DNA of 5,698 bases from Melaminivora alkalimesophila (GTDB taxonomy: Bacteria > Pseudomonadota > Gammaproteobacteria > Burkholderiales > Burkholderiaceae_C). The DNA lies in assembly GCF_000282995.1 (NCBI RefSeq), contig NZ_ALEE01000048.1, forward strand, positions 1-5,698, given 5' to 3'. Position numbers and translations under genes: made by a program. Of this stretch, positions 1-5,535 are shown piece after piece; the stretch's first letter is position 1, and every line of letters starts with the position of its first letter. The notes beneath the pieces were generated by a model that was not told where the DNA came from, searched no databases, and saw only the letters and a program-made list of their open reading frames with translations.

Positions 1-438
1 GCTGCCGGGCTGCCACTGGACGGCGAGGCCGCCGAGGCATTGCTGGCCGAGCGCATCACGCACTGGATCCACCAGGGCATCCAGAACGCTGCCCTGACCG
101 TCGAGCGGGACGGGGCCGCCGTGCAGGTGCAGGTTGCGCTGCGGGGCAGCGAGGCCCATGTCCACCTGCGCAGCGACGATGCCCAGGCGCGCCAGCTGCT
201 CGATGCCGGCAGCGACGAATTGCGCACCCTGCTGCAGGAGCAGGGCCTGCAGCTGGCGGGCATGTCGGTGTCGTCCCAGGCCGCGGGCGGCAGGAGTGCG
301 CGCGAGCAGGACGCTGCCCCTGCAAGCTCCGGACGCCAGGGCGTGGTGCGCGCGGTCGCCCCCGAAGGGGCGGAAGGCCGACCGGAGGCGCCGCGTGGGC
401 GCGGCATCGGCGAGCGTTCGGTGGACGTCTACGCCTGA
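1..438 (+). CDS. fliK: Flagellar hook-length control protein FliK, C-terminal part (5' end outside window)
   Basis: The frame is open from base 1 and ends at TGA 436-438, giving 145 residues of a protein that starts upstream. Fragment residues about 14-92 fit the FliK C-terminal hook-length (Flg_hook) domain: an amphipathic start (LLAERITHWIHQGIQNA), a beta-rich part (VQVQVALRGSEAHVHLRSD), then a helix with regular Leu/Arg spacing (ARQLLDAGSDELRTLLQEQG) and the strand LQLAGMSVSS. In the family this domain contacts FlhB and switches export from rod/hook proteins to filament proteins, while the missing N-terminal part acts as the ruler. Residues 93-145 form a Gly/Ala/Arg/Glu-rich, probably disordered tail ending SVDVYA. 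fliL-fliR follow on the same strand, which is the usual location for fliK. The identification rests on domain pattern plus context; the domain is poorly conserved in sequence. Confidence 0.88.
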   Translation, partial: AAGLPLDGEAAEALLAERITHWIHQGIQNAALTVERDGAAVQVQVALRGSEAHVHLRSDDAQARQLLDAGSDELRTLLQEQGLQLAGMSVSSQAAGGRSAREQDAAPASSGRQGVVRAVAPEGAEGRPEAPRGRGIGERSVDVYA

Positions 439-445
439 CGCCGCC

Positions 446-486
446 CGGGGGCGCAAGCCCCCGAAACGGGGAGCTTTCGGGCTTTT
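446..486 (+). terminator. Terminator-like hairpin after fliK, overlapped by a competing GNRA hairpin
   Basis: Two perfect hairpins share bases. Hairpin A pairs 446-452 with 457-463 (7 bp, all G-C) around a GCAA tetraloop. Hairpin B pairs 460-466 (CCCGAAA) with 475-481 (TTTCGGG) around an 8-base loop and is followed by C482 and TTTT 483-486, which resembles an intrinsic terminator. A and B compete for 460-463, so only one can form fully. A third small stem, 459-463 with 467-471 around AAA, is also possible. The element begins seven bases after the fliK stop. It most likely ends or attenuates transcripts coming from fliK. The T run is short (four, then ATT), so termination may be partial. Confidence 0.6.
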
Positions 487-597
487 ATTCTGGCTATCAT
501 GGATCGGGCCCCAAGCCAATAATCGGTCCATCAGCAGGTGAGTGCCGCCCGCCGGCACCGCCCAGCCACCCATTCGTTTGCGCGCGCGCCGAGCGCC

Positions 598-603
598 GGA
601 AAG
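598..603 (+). promoter_or_regulatory. Ribosome binding site deciding the fliL start
   Basis: GGAAAG lies seven bases before GTG 611. This favours GTG 611 as the fliL start over the upstream in-frame GTG 542, whose only purine-rich stretch (AGGTGA 536-541) directly abuts the start codon and leaves no normal spacing. Confidence 0.6.
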
Positions 604-610
604 CCCTGTC

Positions 611-1192
611 GTGTCCGAGAACGCCCCCGCTCCTGCCAAAAGCAAGAAACTGGTCCTCCTGGCAGCAGCCGTGCTGCTGGTCGTGCTCGTGGGCGGTGCG
701 GCAGCCTGGTTCCTGGCGTCGCAGCGCCAGGCCGCCCTGGACGACGAGGACGCGGACCAGGCGCCGCGCCGCCCGGCAGCGAGCGCGGCCGCCAAGGCGC
801 CGCCCACTTTCTTGCCGATGGAGAACATGGTGGTCAACCTGGCGGACCCGGGCGGCGACCGCTTCGCCCAGATCGGCATCACGCTGGAGCTGGCGGACGC
901 CAAGACCGCCGACCAGGTCAAGGCCTACATGCCCAGCATCCGAAGCGGCGTGCTGCTGCTGGTCTCGCAGCGCACCACCGACGACCTGCTCACGCGCGAG
1001 GGCAAGGAGCAACTCGCCCAGGACATCCGCCTCGAGGTTGCGCGCCCGCTGGGCTACACCGTGCCGAAGCCGCGCAAGCGCCCGTCGCGCCGCGACGATG
1101 ACGACGGGGACGACGACGATGAGCCGCCGCGCCGGCGCGCCGACGACAACCCGGTGCGGCAGGTGCATTTCTCCAGCTTCATCATCCAGTGA
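611..1192 (+). CDS. fliL: Flagellar basal body-associated protein FliL
   Basis: A 193-residue inner-membrane protein that in the family sits around the MotAB stator and supports motor torque and, in some species, swarming. Visible features are a short cytoplasmic N-terminus (MSENAPAPAKSKK), one membrane segment at about residues 14-36, a linker rich in Ala/Asp/Arg/Pro, and the periplasmic FliL domain from about residue 65 (PTFLPMENMVVNLAD, then LLLVSQRTTDDLLTREGKEQ at 115-134). It ends with the family's C-terminal VRQVHFSSFIIQ (182-193). An unusual Arg/Lys/Asp insert (about 152-181, with DDDDGDDDD at 162-170) separates the domain core from this final motif. The GTG start at 611 is chosen because the N-terminus then looks typical and GGAAAG is well placed; starting at GTG 542 would add 23 atypical Arg/Pro-rich residues. 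fliM follows after 15 bases. Confidence 0.93.
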   Translation: MSENAPAPAKSKKLVLLAAAVLLVVLVGGAAAWFLASQRQAALDDEDADQAPRRPAASAAAKAPPTFLPMENMVVNLADPGGDRFAQIGITLELADAKTADQVKAYMPSIRSGVLLLVSQRTTDDLLTREGKEQLAQDIRLEVARPLGYTVPKPRKRPSRRDDDDGDDDDEPPRRRADDNPVRQVHFSSFIIQ

Positions 1193-1207
1193 CCGGAGAC
1201 CCGATCC

Positions 1208-2212
1208 ATGAGTGATTCCTTTCTGTCCCAGGAAGAGGTCGATGCCCTGCTGGAGGGCGTCACGGGCGAGAGCCAGAAGACCGTCAAGGAGGAGATCGAG
1301 GCGGGCGCCATCCGCGACTACGACATCTCCAGCCAGGAGCGCATCGTGCGCGGGCGCATGCCGACGATGGAGATCGTCAACGAACGCTTCGCCCGCAACT
1401 TCCGCATCGGCCTGTTCAACTTCATCCGCAGGAGCCCCGAGATCTCCGTGGGCACGGTCTCGGTGCAGCGCTACAACGCCTTCCTGCGCGAGCTGGTGGT
1501 GCCGACCAACTTCAACATCGTCGCCATCCGCCCGCTGCGCGGCAGCGGCCTGATCGTGTGCGAGCCCTCGCTGGTGTTCGGCATCATCGACACGCTCTAC
1601 GGCGGCACCGGCAAGTTCCAGACGCGCATCGAGGGGCGCGACTTCTCTGCCACCGAGCAGCGCGTCATCAACCGCCTGGTGGAGGTCATCTGCCAGGAAT
1701 ACAAGAAAGCCTGGCAGGGCATCTACCCGCTGGAGCTCGCCTACCAGCGTTCGGAGATGCAGCCGCAGTTCGCCAACATCGCCACGCCCAGCGAGATCGT
1801 GGTCTCCACCGCCTTCCAGCTGGAGATCGGCGACCTGGCCGGGGCGATCCACATCTGCATGCCCTACGCCACGCTGGAGCCGATCCGCGACGTGCTGTAT
1901 TCCAGCGTGCAGGGCGACGCCATCGAGGTCGACCGGCGCTGGGTCAAGGTGCTCACGCGCGAGATCCAGGCGGCCGAGGTGACGCTGGTGGCCGAACTCG
2001 CCCGCGCCGACGCCACGGTGGAGCAGCTGCTGGCCATGAAGCCGGGCGATTTCATCGAGCTCGACCGCGAGCCGCGCATCCGCGCCTCCATCGGCGGGGT
2101 GCCGCTGTTCGAGTGCCAGTACGGCACGCACAACGCCAAGTACGCGATCCGCATCGAGGAGTGCCTGCGCACCGCGGACGCCAGCTGGCTGGGAGACAAG
2201 CATGGCCATTGA
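1208..2212 (+). CDS. fliM: Flagellar motor switch protein FliM
   Basis: At 334 residues this matches the usual FliM length. FliM is the middle layer of the cytoplasmic C-ring: it binds CheY-P, FliG and FliN and sets rotation direction. The N-terminal LSQEEVDALLEG (residues 6-17) is the CheY-P binding peptide. A CheC-like middle domain follows, containing the GGTG motif (132-135, in DTLYGGTGKF) that in the family contacts FliG. The C-terminal SpoA/FliMN_C domain spans about 250-325 (from EIQAAEVTLVAELARA to YAIRIEEC) and pairs with FliN. ATG 1208 has CGGAGA (1194-1199) eight bases upstream, and the N-terminus aligns with known FliM proteins. The last 11 bases overlap fliN in another frame, so the two C-ring partners are probably translationally coupled. 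No key motif is missing. Confidence 0.98.
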   Translation: MSDSFLSQEEVDALLEGVTGESQKTVKEEIEAGAIRDYDISSQERIVRGRMPTMEIVNERFARNFRIGLFNFIRRSPEISVGTVSVQRYNAFLRELVVPTNFNIVAIRPLRGSGLIVCEPSLVFGIIDTLYGGTGKFQTRIEGRDFSATEQRVINRLVEVICQEYKKAWQGIYPLELAYQRSEMQPQFANIATPSEIVVSTAFQLEIGDLAGAIHICMPYATLEPIRDVLYSSVQGDAIEVDRRWVKVLTREIQAAEVTLVAELARADATVEQLLAMKPGDFIELDREPRIRASIGGVPLFECQYGTHNAKYAIRIEECLRTADASWLGDKHGH

Positions 2213-2666
2213 ACACGACCACGACGACCTGCCGCCCCAGGAGGGCGGGGCCGAGGACGACCCCTTCGCCGGCTGGGCCGAGGCGCTGGAGGAGCAGAAA
2301 AGCGCCGACGCGCGCGCCCACGAGACGCTCGACGCCGAGCAGGGCGGGCCGCTGTCGGGCGAGGCCGTGCGGCCCTCGGCGGCCGCGGTCGACCCGACGG
2401 TGCACGACATCAACATGGTGCTGGACATCCCGGTCCAGCTGTCGGTGGAGCTGGGTCGCACCAAGGTGCCGATCAAGTACATCCTGCAGCTGGCGCAGGG
2501 TTCGGTGGTCGAGCTGGACGCGCTGGCCGGCGAGCCCATGGACGTGCTGGTCAACGGCTACCTGATCGCCCAGGGCGAGGTGGTGGTGGTGAACGACAAG
2601 TTCGGCATCCGCCTGACCGACGTGGTCACGCCGTCCGAGCGGCTGCGCCGCGTGAGCCGGGGCTGA
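2202..2666 (+). CDS. fliN: Flagellar motor switch protein FliN
   Basis: A 154-residue C-ring base protein, slightly longer than the 137-residue enterobacterial form because of an acidic N-terminal extension. Residues 19-34 (DDPFAGWAEALEEQKS) match the conserved N-terminal FliN helix motif seen as DDLWAEAL.EQKS in E. coli. An Ala/Pro/Gly-rich linker follows. The SpoA domain runs from about 69 to 150, with the conserved blocks DINMVLDIPVQLSVELGRT, LAQGSVVELDALAGEPMDVL, NGYLIAQGEVVVVNDKFGIR and VTPSERLRR. In the family it pairs with FliM and docks the FliH-FliI ATPase complex. ATG 2202 lies inside the end of fliM, and GGGAGA (2191-2196) sits five bases upstream. fliO follows after 22 bases. Confidence 0.98.
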   Translation: MAIEHDHDDLPPQEGGAEDDPFAGWAEALEEQKSADARAHETLDAEQGGPLSGEAVRPSAAAVDPTVHDINMVLDIPVQLSVELGRTKVPIKYILQLAQGSVVELDALAGEPMDVLVNGYLIAQGEVVVVNDKFGIRLTDVVTPSERLRRVSRG

Positions 2667-2688
2667 GCGTGGAGCGGAAGGGCGCTGC

Positions 2689-3015
2689 ATGGGCATGACC
2701 CAGACGCTGCTGGTGGTGGTGCTGTTCGTGGCGGCGCTGTCGGCGCTGCCGTGGCTGATCCGCCGGTTGCAGCAACGCCAGCTGGGCCTGTTGCCCGGCG
2801 CCGCGGGCGCGGCCTCGCGCGTGCTCTCGGCCGTGGCTGTGGGCCCGCAGCAGCGCGTGGTCACGGTGGAGGTCGGGCCGGCGCACCGGCGCACGGTGCT
2901 GGTGCTGGGCGTGACGGCGCAGCAGGTCAGCTGCCTGCACGTGCTGCCTGCGACCGACTTCGCCGGCGAGATGGCGGCGGCGCGCGAGGCGCAGGAGCCG
3001 GCGCACCATGGCTGA
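2689..3015 (+). CDS. fliO: Flagellar biosynthesis protein FliO
   Basis: A short 108-residue protein with one membrane segment near the N-terminus (about 5-24, [20 protein letters not shown]), followed by a basic stretch (IRRLQQRQ) and a small cytoplasmic domain. That domain has the FliO pattern [20 protein letters not shown] followed by a hydrophobic end (SCLHVLP). In the family FliO is a non-core assembly factor that helps FliP oligomerise into the export gate. It is a little shorter than the enterobacterial protein (about 120-125), and sequence conservation is low, so position between fliN and fliP carries much of the call. ATG 2689 has GGAAGGG (2676-2682) six bases upstream; a second ATG at 2695 is possible but worse placed. 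The gene overlaps fliP by eight bases. Confidence 0.93.
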   Translation: MGMTQTLLVVVLFVAALSALPWLIRRLQQRQLGLLPGAAGAASRVLSAVAVGPQQRVVTVEVGPAHRRTVLVLGVTAQQVSCLHVLPATDFAGEMAAAREAQEPAHHG

Positions 3016-3799
3016 AGTCTGCCGCCGCGCGCGCTGGGGCATCGTTGCCGCCTTGGCGCTCCTGGCCGCCGGCGGCGCGGGCGGCGCCTGGGCCCAGGCG
3101 GCCCCGGGTGCCGCCACCCCGGCGGCGGGCACGCTGCCCCTGGTGATTGGCTCCGGCCCGGGCGGCACCAGCTATTCGGTGCCGATCCAGACGCTGCTGT
3201 TCTTCACGGCACTGTCCTTCCTGCCGGCGGTGCTTTTGATGATGACCGGCTTCACGCGCATCGTGATCGTGCTGTCGCTGCTGCGCCAGGCGATCGGCAC
3301 CCAGTCCGCGCCGCCCAACCAGGTCATCATTGGCCTGTCGCTGTTCCTGACCCTGTTCGTCATGGGCCCGACGCTCGACCGCGTCTACCAGGACGCCTAC
3401 GTGCCCTACACCAACAACGAGCTCAGCTTCGAGCAGGCCCTGGAGCGCGCCGAGGCCCCGATGCGCGCCTTCATGCTGCGCCAGACGCGCCAATCGGATT
3501 TCGCGCTGTTCGCGCGCCTGGGCAAGCTGGAGCCGGAGGTGACGGCCGAGACCGCGCCGCTGCGCGTGCTGGTGCCGGCCTTCGTGACCAGCGAGCTGAA
3601 GTCGGCCTTCCAGATCGGCTTCATGATCTTCATCCCGTTCCTGATCATCGACATGGTGGTCTCCAGCATCCTGATGTCGCTCGGAATGATGATGCTCTCG
3701 CCGGTGCTGGTGGCGCTGCCCTTCAAGCTGATGCTGTTCGTGCTGGCCGATGGCTGGAACCTGCTGATCGGCTCGCTGGCGGCGAGCTTCGGCAGCTGA
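3008..3799 (+). CDS. fliP: Flagellar type III export gate protein FliP
   Basis: A 263-residue core subunit of the export gate; in known systems five FliP, four FliQ and one FliR form the channel. An N-terminal signal peptide is visible: basic VCRRARW, a hydrophobic Ala/Leu/Gly core, and a likely cleavage site AWA|QA after residue 29. FliP with a cleaved signal peptide is known in enterobacteria. Membrane segments lie at about 60-78, 82-92, 105-120, 203-232 and 236-258. Signatures include [20 protein letters not shown] (79-98) with QSAPPNQVI, the first FliP signature [12 protein letters not shown] (190-201) and the second, [13 protein letters not shown] (238-250). ATG 3008 sits in the end of fliO with AGGAG (2993-2997) ten bases upstream, so FliO and FliP synthesis are probably coupled. 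Confidence 0.98.
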   Translation: MAEVCRRARWGIVAALALLAAGGAGGAWAQAAPGAATPAAGTLPLVIGSGPGGTSYSVPIQTLLFFTALSFLPAVLLMMTGFTRIVIVLSLLRQAIGTQSAPPNQVIIGLSLFLTLFVMGPTLDRVYQDAYVPYTNNELSFEQALERAEAPMRAFMLRQTRQSDFALFARLGKLEPEVTAETAPLRVLVPAFVTSELKSAFQIGFMIFIPFLIIDMVVSSILMSLGMMMLSPVLVALPFKLMLFVLADGWNLLIGSLAASFGS

Positions 3800-3821
3800 A
3801 CCTTCTCAACAGGGACCTCGC

Positions 3822-4091
3822 ATGACCGCCCAGTTCGTACTCACCATGGGACGCGACGCGCTGACCATGCTCCTCATGATCGCGCTGCCGGTGCTGGGCA
3901 CGGTGATGGCCGTGGGCCTGACGGTCAGCATCTTCCAGGCGGTCACCCAGATCCACGAGGCCACGCTCGCCTTCGTGCCCAAGCTGGTCGCTGCCATGGG
4001 CGTCTTCGCCATCGCCGGGCCGTGGATGCTCACCACGCTGGTGGATTTCCTGCGCCGCACCCTCGAATCGATCCCGGGCGTGGTCGGCTGA
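3822..4091 (+). CDS. fliQ: Flagellar type III export gate protein FliQ
   Basis: At 89 residues it has the normal FliQ length. Two membrane segments lie at about 14-37 and 52-75. They are joined by the highly conserved block SIFQAVTQIHEATLAFVPK (36-54), which in known structures forms part of the gate interior with FliP and FliR. ATG 3822 is preceded by AGGGA (3811-3815) with a six-base spacer. The gene lies 22 bases after fliP and 31 bases before fliR, the canonical fliPQR order. Nothing is truncated or unusual. Confidence 0.98.
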   Translation: MTAQFVLTMGRDALTMLLMIALPVLGTVMAVGLTVSIFQAVTQIHEATLAFVPKLVAAMGVFAIAGPWMLTTLVDFLRRTLESIPGVVG

Positions 4092-4122
4092 AGGGGCGGA
4101 GCGGCGGGCGGCGGGGCCGGCC
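4092..4122 (+). other. G-rich fliQ-fliR spacer with weak translation-initiation signals
   Basis: This 31-base spacer is almost entirely G and C, with GGGG at 4093-4096 and 4113-4116, GGG at 4106-4108 and several GG pairs. It ends in the 8-base palindrome GGCCGGCC (4115-4122) directly against the TTG start. The best A-containing Shine-Dalgarno-like run, GGAG 4098-4101, is too far away (21 bases). GGGG 4113-4116 has suitable spacing but pairs only partly with the anti-Shine-Dalgarno sequence. Confidence 0.5.
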
Positions 4123-4884
4123 TTGATCACCTTCTCCGAAGCCCAGCTCATGGCCTGGCTGTCGCCGGTGCTGTGGCCCTTCCTGCGCGTGCTGGCGCTG
4201 TTCTCCGTGGCGCCGGTGTTCTCCACGCGCGCCATCCCCGTACGCAGCCGCATCGGGCTGGCCTTCCTGGTGGCGGTGTGCGCGCAGGCGGCCCTGCCCG
4301 AGCAGCCGGTCATCAGCGTGAACGGCCGCGAGGCCTTCGGCGCGGTGGTGCAACAGGTGGGCGTCGGCGTGGCCATCGGCTTTGCCGTGCGGCTGGTGTT
4401 CGCCTCGGTCGAGCTGGCGGGCGAGGTCATCGGGCTGCAGATGGGGCTGAACTTCGCCTCCTTCTTCGATCCGGTGAGCAACGCGCAGGTCAGCGCCGTG
4501 GCGCGCTTCTTTGGCAACATCGCGCTGTTGCTGTTCGTGGTCATCAACGGCCACCTGATGGTGCTGATGGCGGTGGTGAAAAGCTTCGAGCGCTTCCCCG
4601 TCGAAGGCCACTGGCTGGCGGCGGTCGGCCAGATGCGCCTGCACGAACTGGGCGCCGCGCTGTTTTCCAGCGCCCTGTGGATCGCGCTGCCGATGGTGGC
4701 GATGTTGCTGTTCGTGAACCTGACGCTGGGCATCATCTCGCGCGTGGCGCCGCAGATGAACATCTACGCCGTGGGCTTTCCGGTCACGCTCACCGTGGGC
4801 TTGCTGGGCATCACGGCCACCCTGCCGACGCTGGAGCAGCCGATGCTCACGCTGCTGCAGCAGGCCATCGACCTGTTCGGCTGA
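4123..4884 (+). CDS. fliR: Flagellar type III export gate protein FliR
   Basis: A 253-residue polytopic membrane protein and the single-copy subunit of the FliP-FliQ-FliR gate in known systems. Several hydrophobic segments are visible (about 12-32, 42-58, 73-96, 128-152, 176-206, 214-234). Conserved blocks include WPFLRVLALFSVAPVFSTRA (18-37), GLQMGLNFASFFDP (104-117) and TLGIISRVAPQMNIYAVGFP (201-220). The start is TTG 4123, giving MITFSEAQLMAW, which matches typical FliR N-termini. The only nearby alternative, ATG 4150, would delete nine conserved residues. No good AGGAGG-like site precedes the TTG, only a G-rich stretch, so initiation is probably weak. flhB does not follow; a - strand gene converges 21 bases downstream, so fliR is the last gene of this operon. 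Confidence 0.97.
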   Translation: MITFSEAQLMAWLSPVLWPFLRVLALFSVAPVFSTRAIPVRSRIGLAFLVAVCAQAALPEQPVISVNGREAFGAVVQQVGVGVAIGFAVRLVFASVELAGEVIGLQMGLNFASFFDPVSNAQVSAVARFFGNIALLLFVVINGHLMVLMAVVKSFERFPVEGHWLAAVGQMRLHELGAALFSSALWIALPMVAMLLFVNLTLGIISRVAPQMNIYAVGFPVTLTVGLLGITATLPTLEQPMLTLLQQAIDLFG

Positions 4885-4905
4885 ACATGCCCGCCGCCGG
4901 CGCGC

Positions 4906-5535
4906 TCACACCAGCTGGTTGCGGATTGCGTACACGGTGAGCTCTGCGTTGTTGCTGAGCTTGAGCTTTTCCAGCACCCGCGCGCGGTACACGCTCACGG
5001 TCTTCGGGCTGAGCATCAGCTCCTCGGCGATGTCCGACAGGCGCCGGCCCGAGGCGATCTTGATGAGCGTCTGCAGCTCGCGCTCGGACAGGGCCTCGTG
5101 CGGCAGCTCGGCCGTGGGTTGCGCCAGGCTGTCGGCCAGCAGCTGCGCCACCTCGGGCGTCAGGTACCTGCGCCCCTGCATGACGGTATGCACGGCGGTG
5201 ATCAGCTGCAACGGATCGCCCGCCTTGTTGGCGTAGCCCTGCGCCCCGGCCTTGATGGCGCGCAGCGCGTACTGGTCCTCCGGGTACATGGAGACGATCA
5301 GCACCTTGATGTGTGGGTGCGTGTCGCGAAGCGTCGCCAGCACCTCCAGTCCGCTGCGCCCGGGCAGCTGCAGGTCCAGCAGCAGCACGTCGCACTGCGC
5401 GCTGCGCAGCACCTCGCGCAGCTCCTGGTAGCTGCCCGCCTCGCCCGTGACGCGGATGTCCGGCGACTCGACGAGCGTGTCACGGATGCCGCGCCGCAGC
5501 ACGGCATGGTCGTCGCACAGCACCACGTGGATCAC
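4906..5535 (-). CDS. NarL/FixJ-family response regulator transcription factor
   Basis: A complete 209-residue two-component response regulator. The receiver domain (about 1-118) has the acidic pair D8-D9, phospho-acceptor D54 (in CDVLLLDLQLPGRSG), switch Ser82 (VLIVSMYP) and Lys104 (GYANKAGDP), so all phosphorylation residues are present. The C-terminal LuxR-type helix-turn-helix (about 146-209) contains LSERELQTLIKIASGRRLSD, then IAEELMLSPKTVSVYRARVL and EKLKLSNNAELTVYAIR. Such proteins bind DNA, usually as dimers after phosphorylation. The start is GTG 5535, with a strong AGGAGGAGGAA seven bases upstream. The histidine kinase stop overlaps this start as GTGA, so the two are surely co-transcribed and probably coupled. 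It points toward fliR. The regulon cannot be determined from the sequence. Confidence 0.96.
   Translation of the reverse strand: MIHVVLCDDHAVLRRGIRDTLVESPDIRVTGEAGSYQELREVLRSAQCDVLLLDLQLPGRSGLEVLATLRDTHPHIKVLIVSMYPEDQYALRAIKAGAQGYANKAGDPLQLITAVHTVMQGRRYLTPEVAQLLADSLAQPTAELPHEALSERELQTLIKIASGRRLSDIAEELMLSPKTVSVYRARVLEKLKLSNNAELTVYAIRNQLV

Noticed and set aside
495..500. TATCAT as a sigma-70 -10 element for fliL
   Set aside because: No -35 match lies 16-18 bases upstream; the TG at 491-492 is one base too far for an extended -10. Too weak to annotate.
515..522. GCCAATAA resembling the -10 half of a sigma-28 flagellar promoter
   Set aside because: The expected TAAAGTTT-like half 11 bases upstream is absent, so the match is probably chance.
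554..567. GG/GC spacing checked as a sigma-54 promoter
   Set aside because: The GG and GC elements are not spaced by 10 bases and the flanking bases do not match TGGCAC...TTGC.
580..589. Alternating GC tract, possible Z-DNA
   Set aside because: Only 10 bases long in a high-GC genome; common by chance.
542..610. Upstream in-frame GTG 542 as the fliL start
   Set aside because: It would add 23 Arg/Pro-rich residues unlike FliL N-termini and lacks a properly spaced ribosome site; GTG 611 fits better.
497..2554. A 685-codon open frame on the - strand opposite fliL, fliM and fliN
   Set aside because: It is antisense to three unmistakable flagellar genes; long empty antisense frames are expected in high-GC DNA, and its translation is low-complexity Arg/Asp/His/Leu sequence with no recognisable domain.
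3723..4763. A 346-codon - strand open frame opposite fliQ and fliR
   Set aside because: It shadows conserved membrane protein genes, has biased Ser/Thr/Arg-rich composition and no family motif.
4885..4905. GC-rich inverted sequence in the fliR/regulator gap as a bidirectional terminator
   Set aside because: The symmetry is a short palindrome with no real loop and no T run on either strand.
4173..4940. A 255-codon + strand frame overlapping fliR
   Set aside because: It is a frame-shifted shadow of fliR, with Arg/Gly/Ala-rich translation and no hydrophobic segments.
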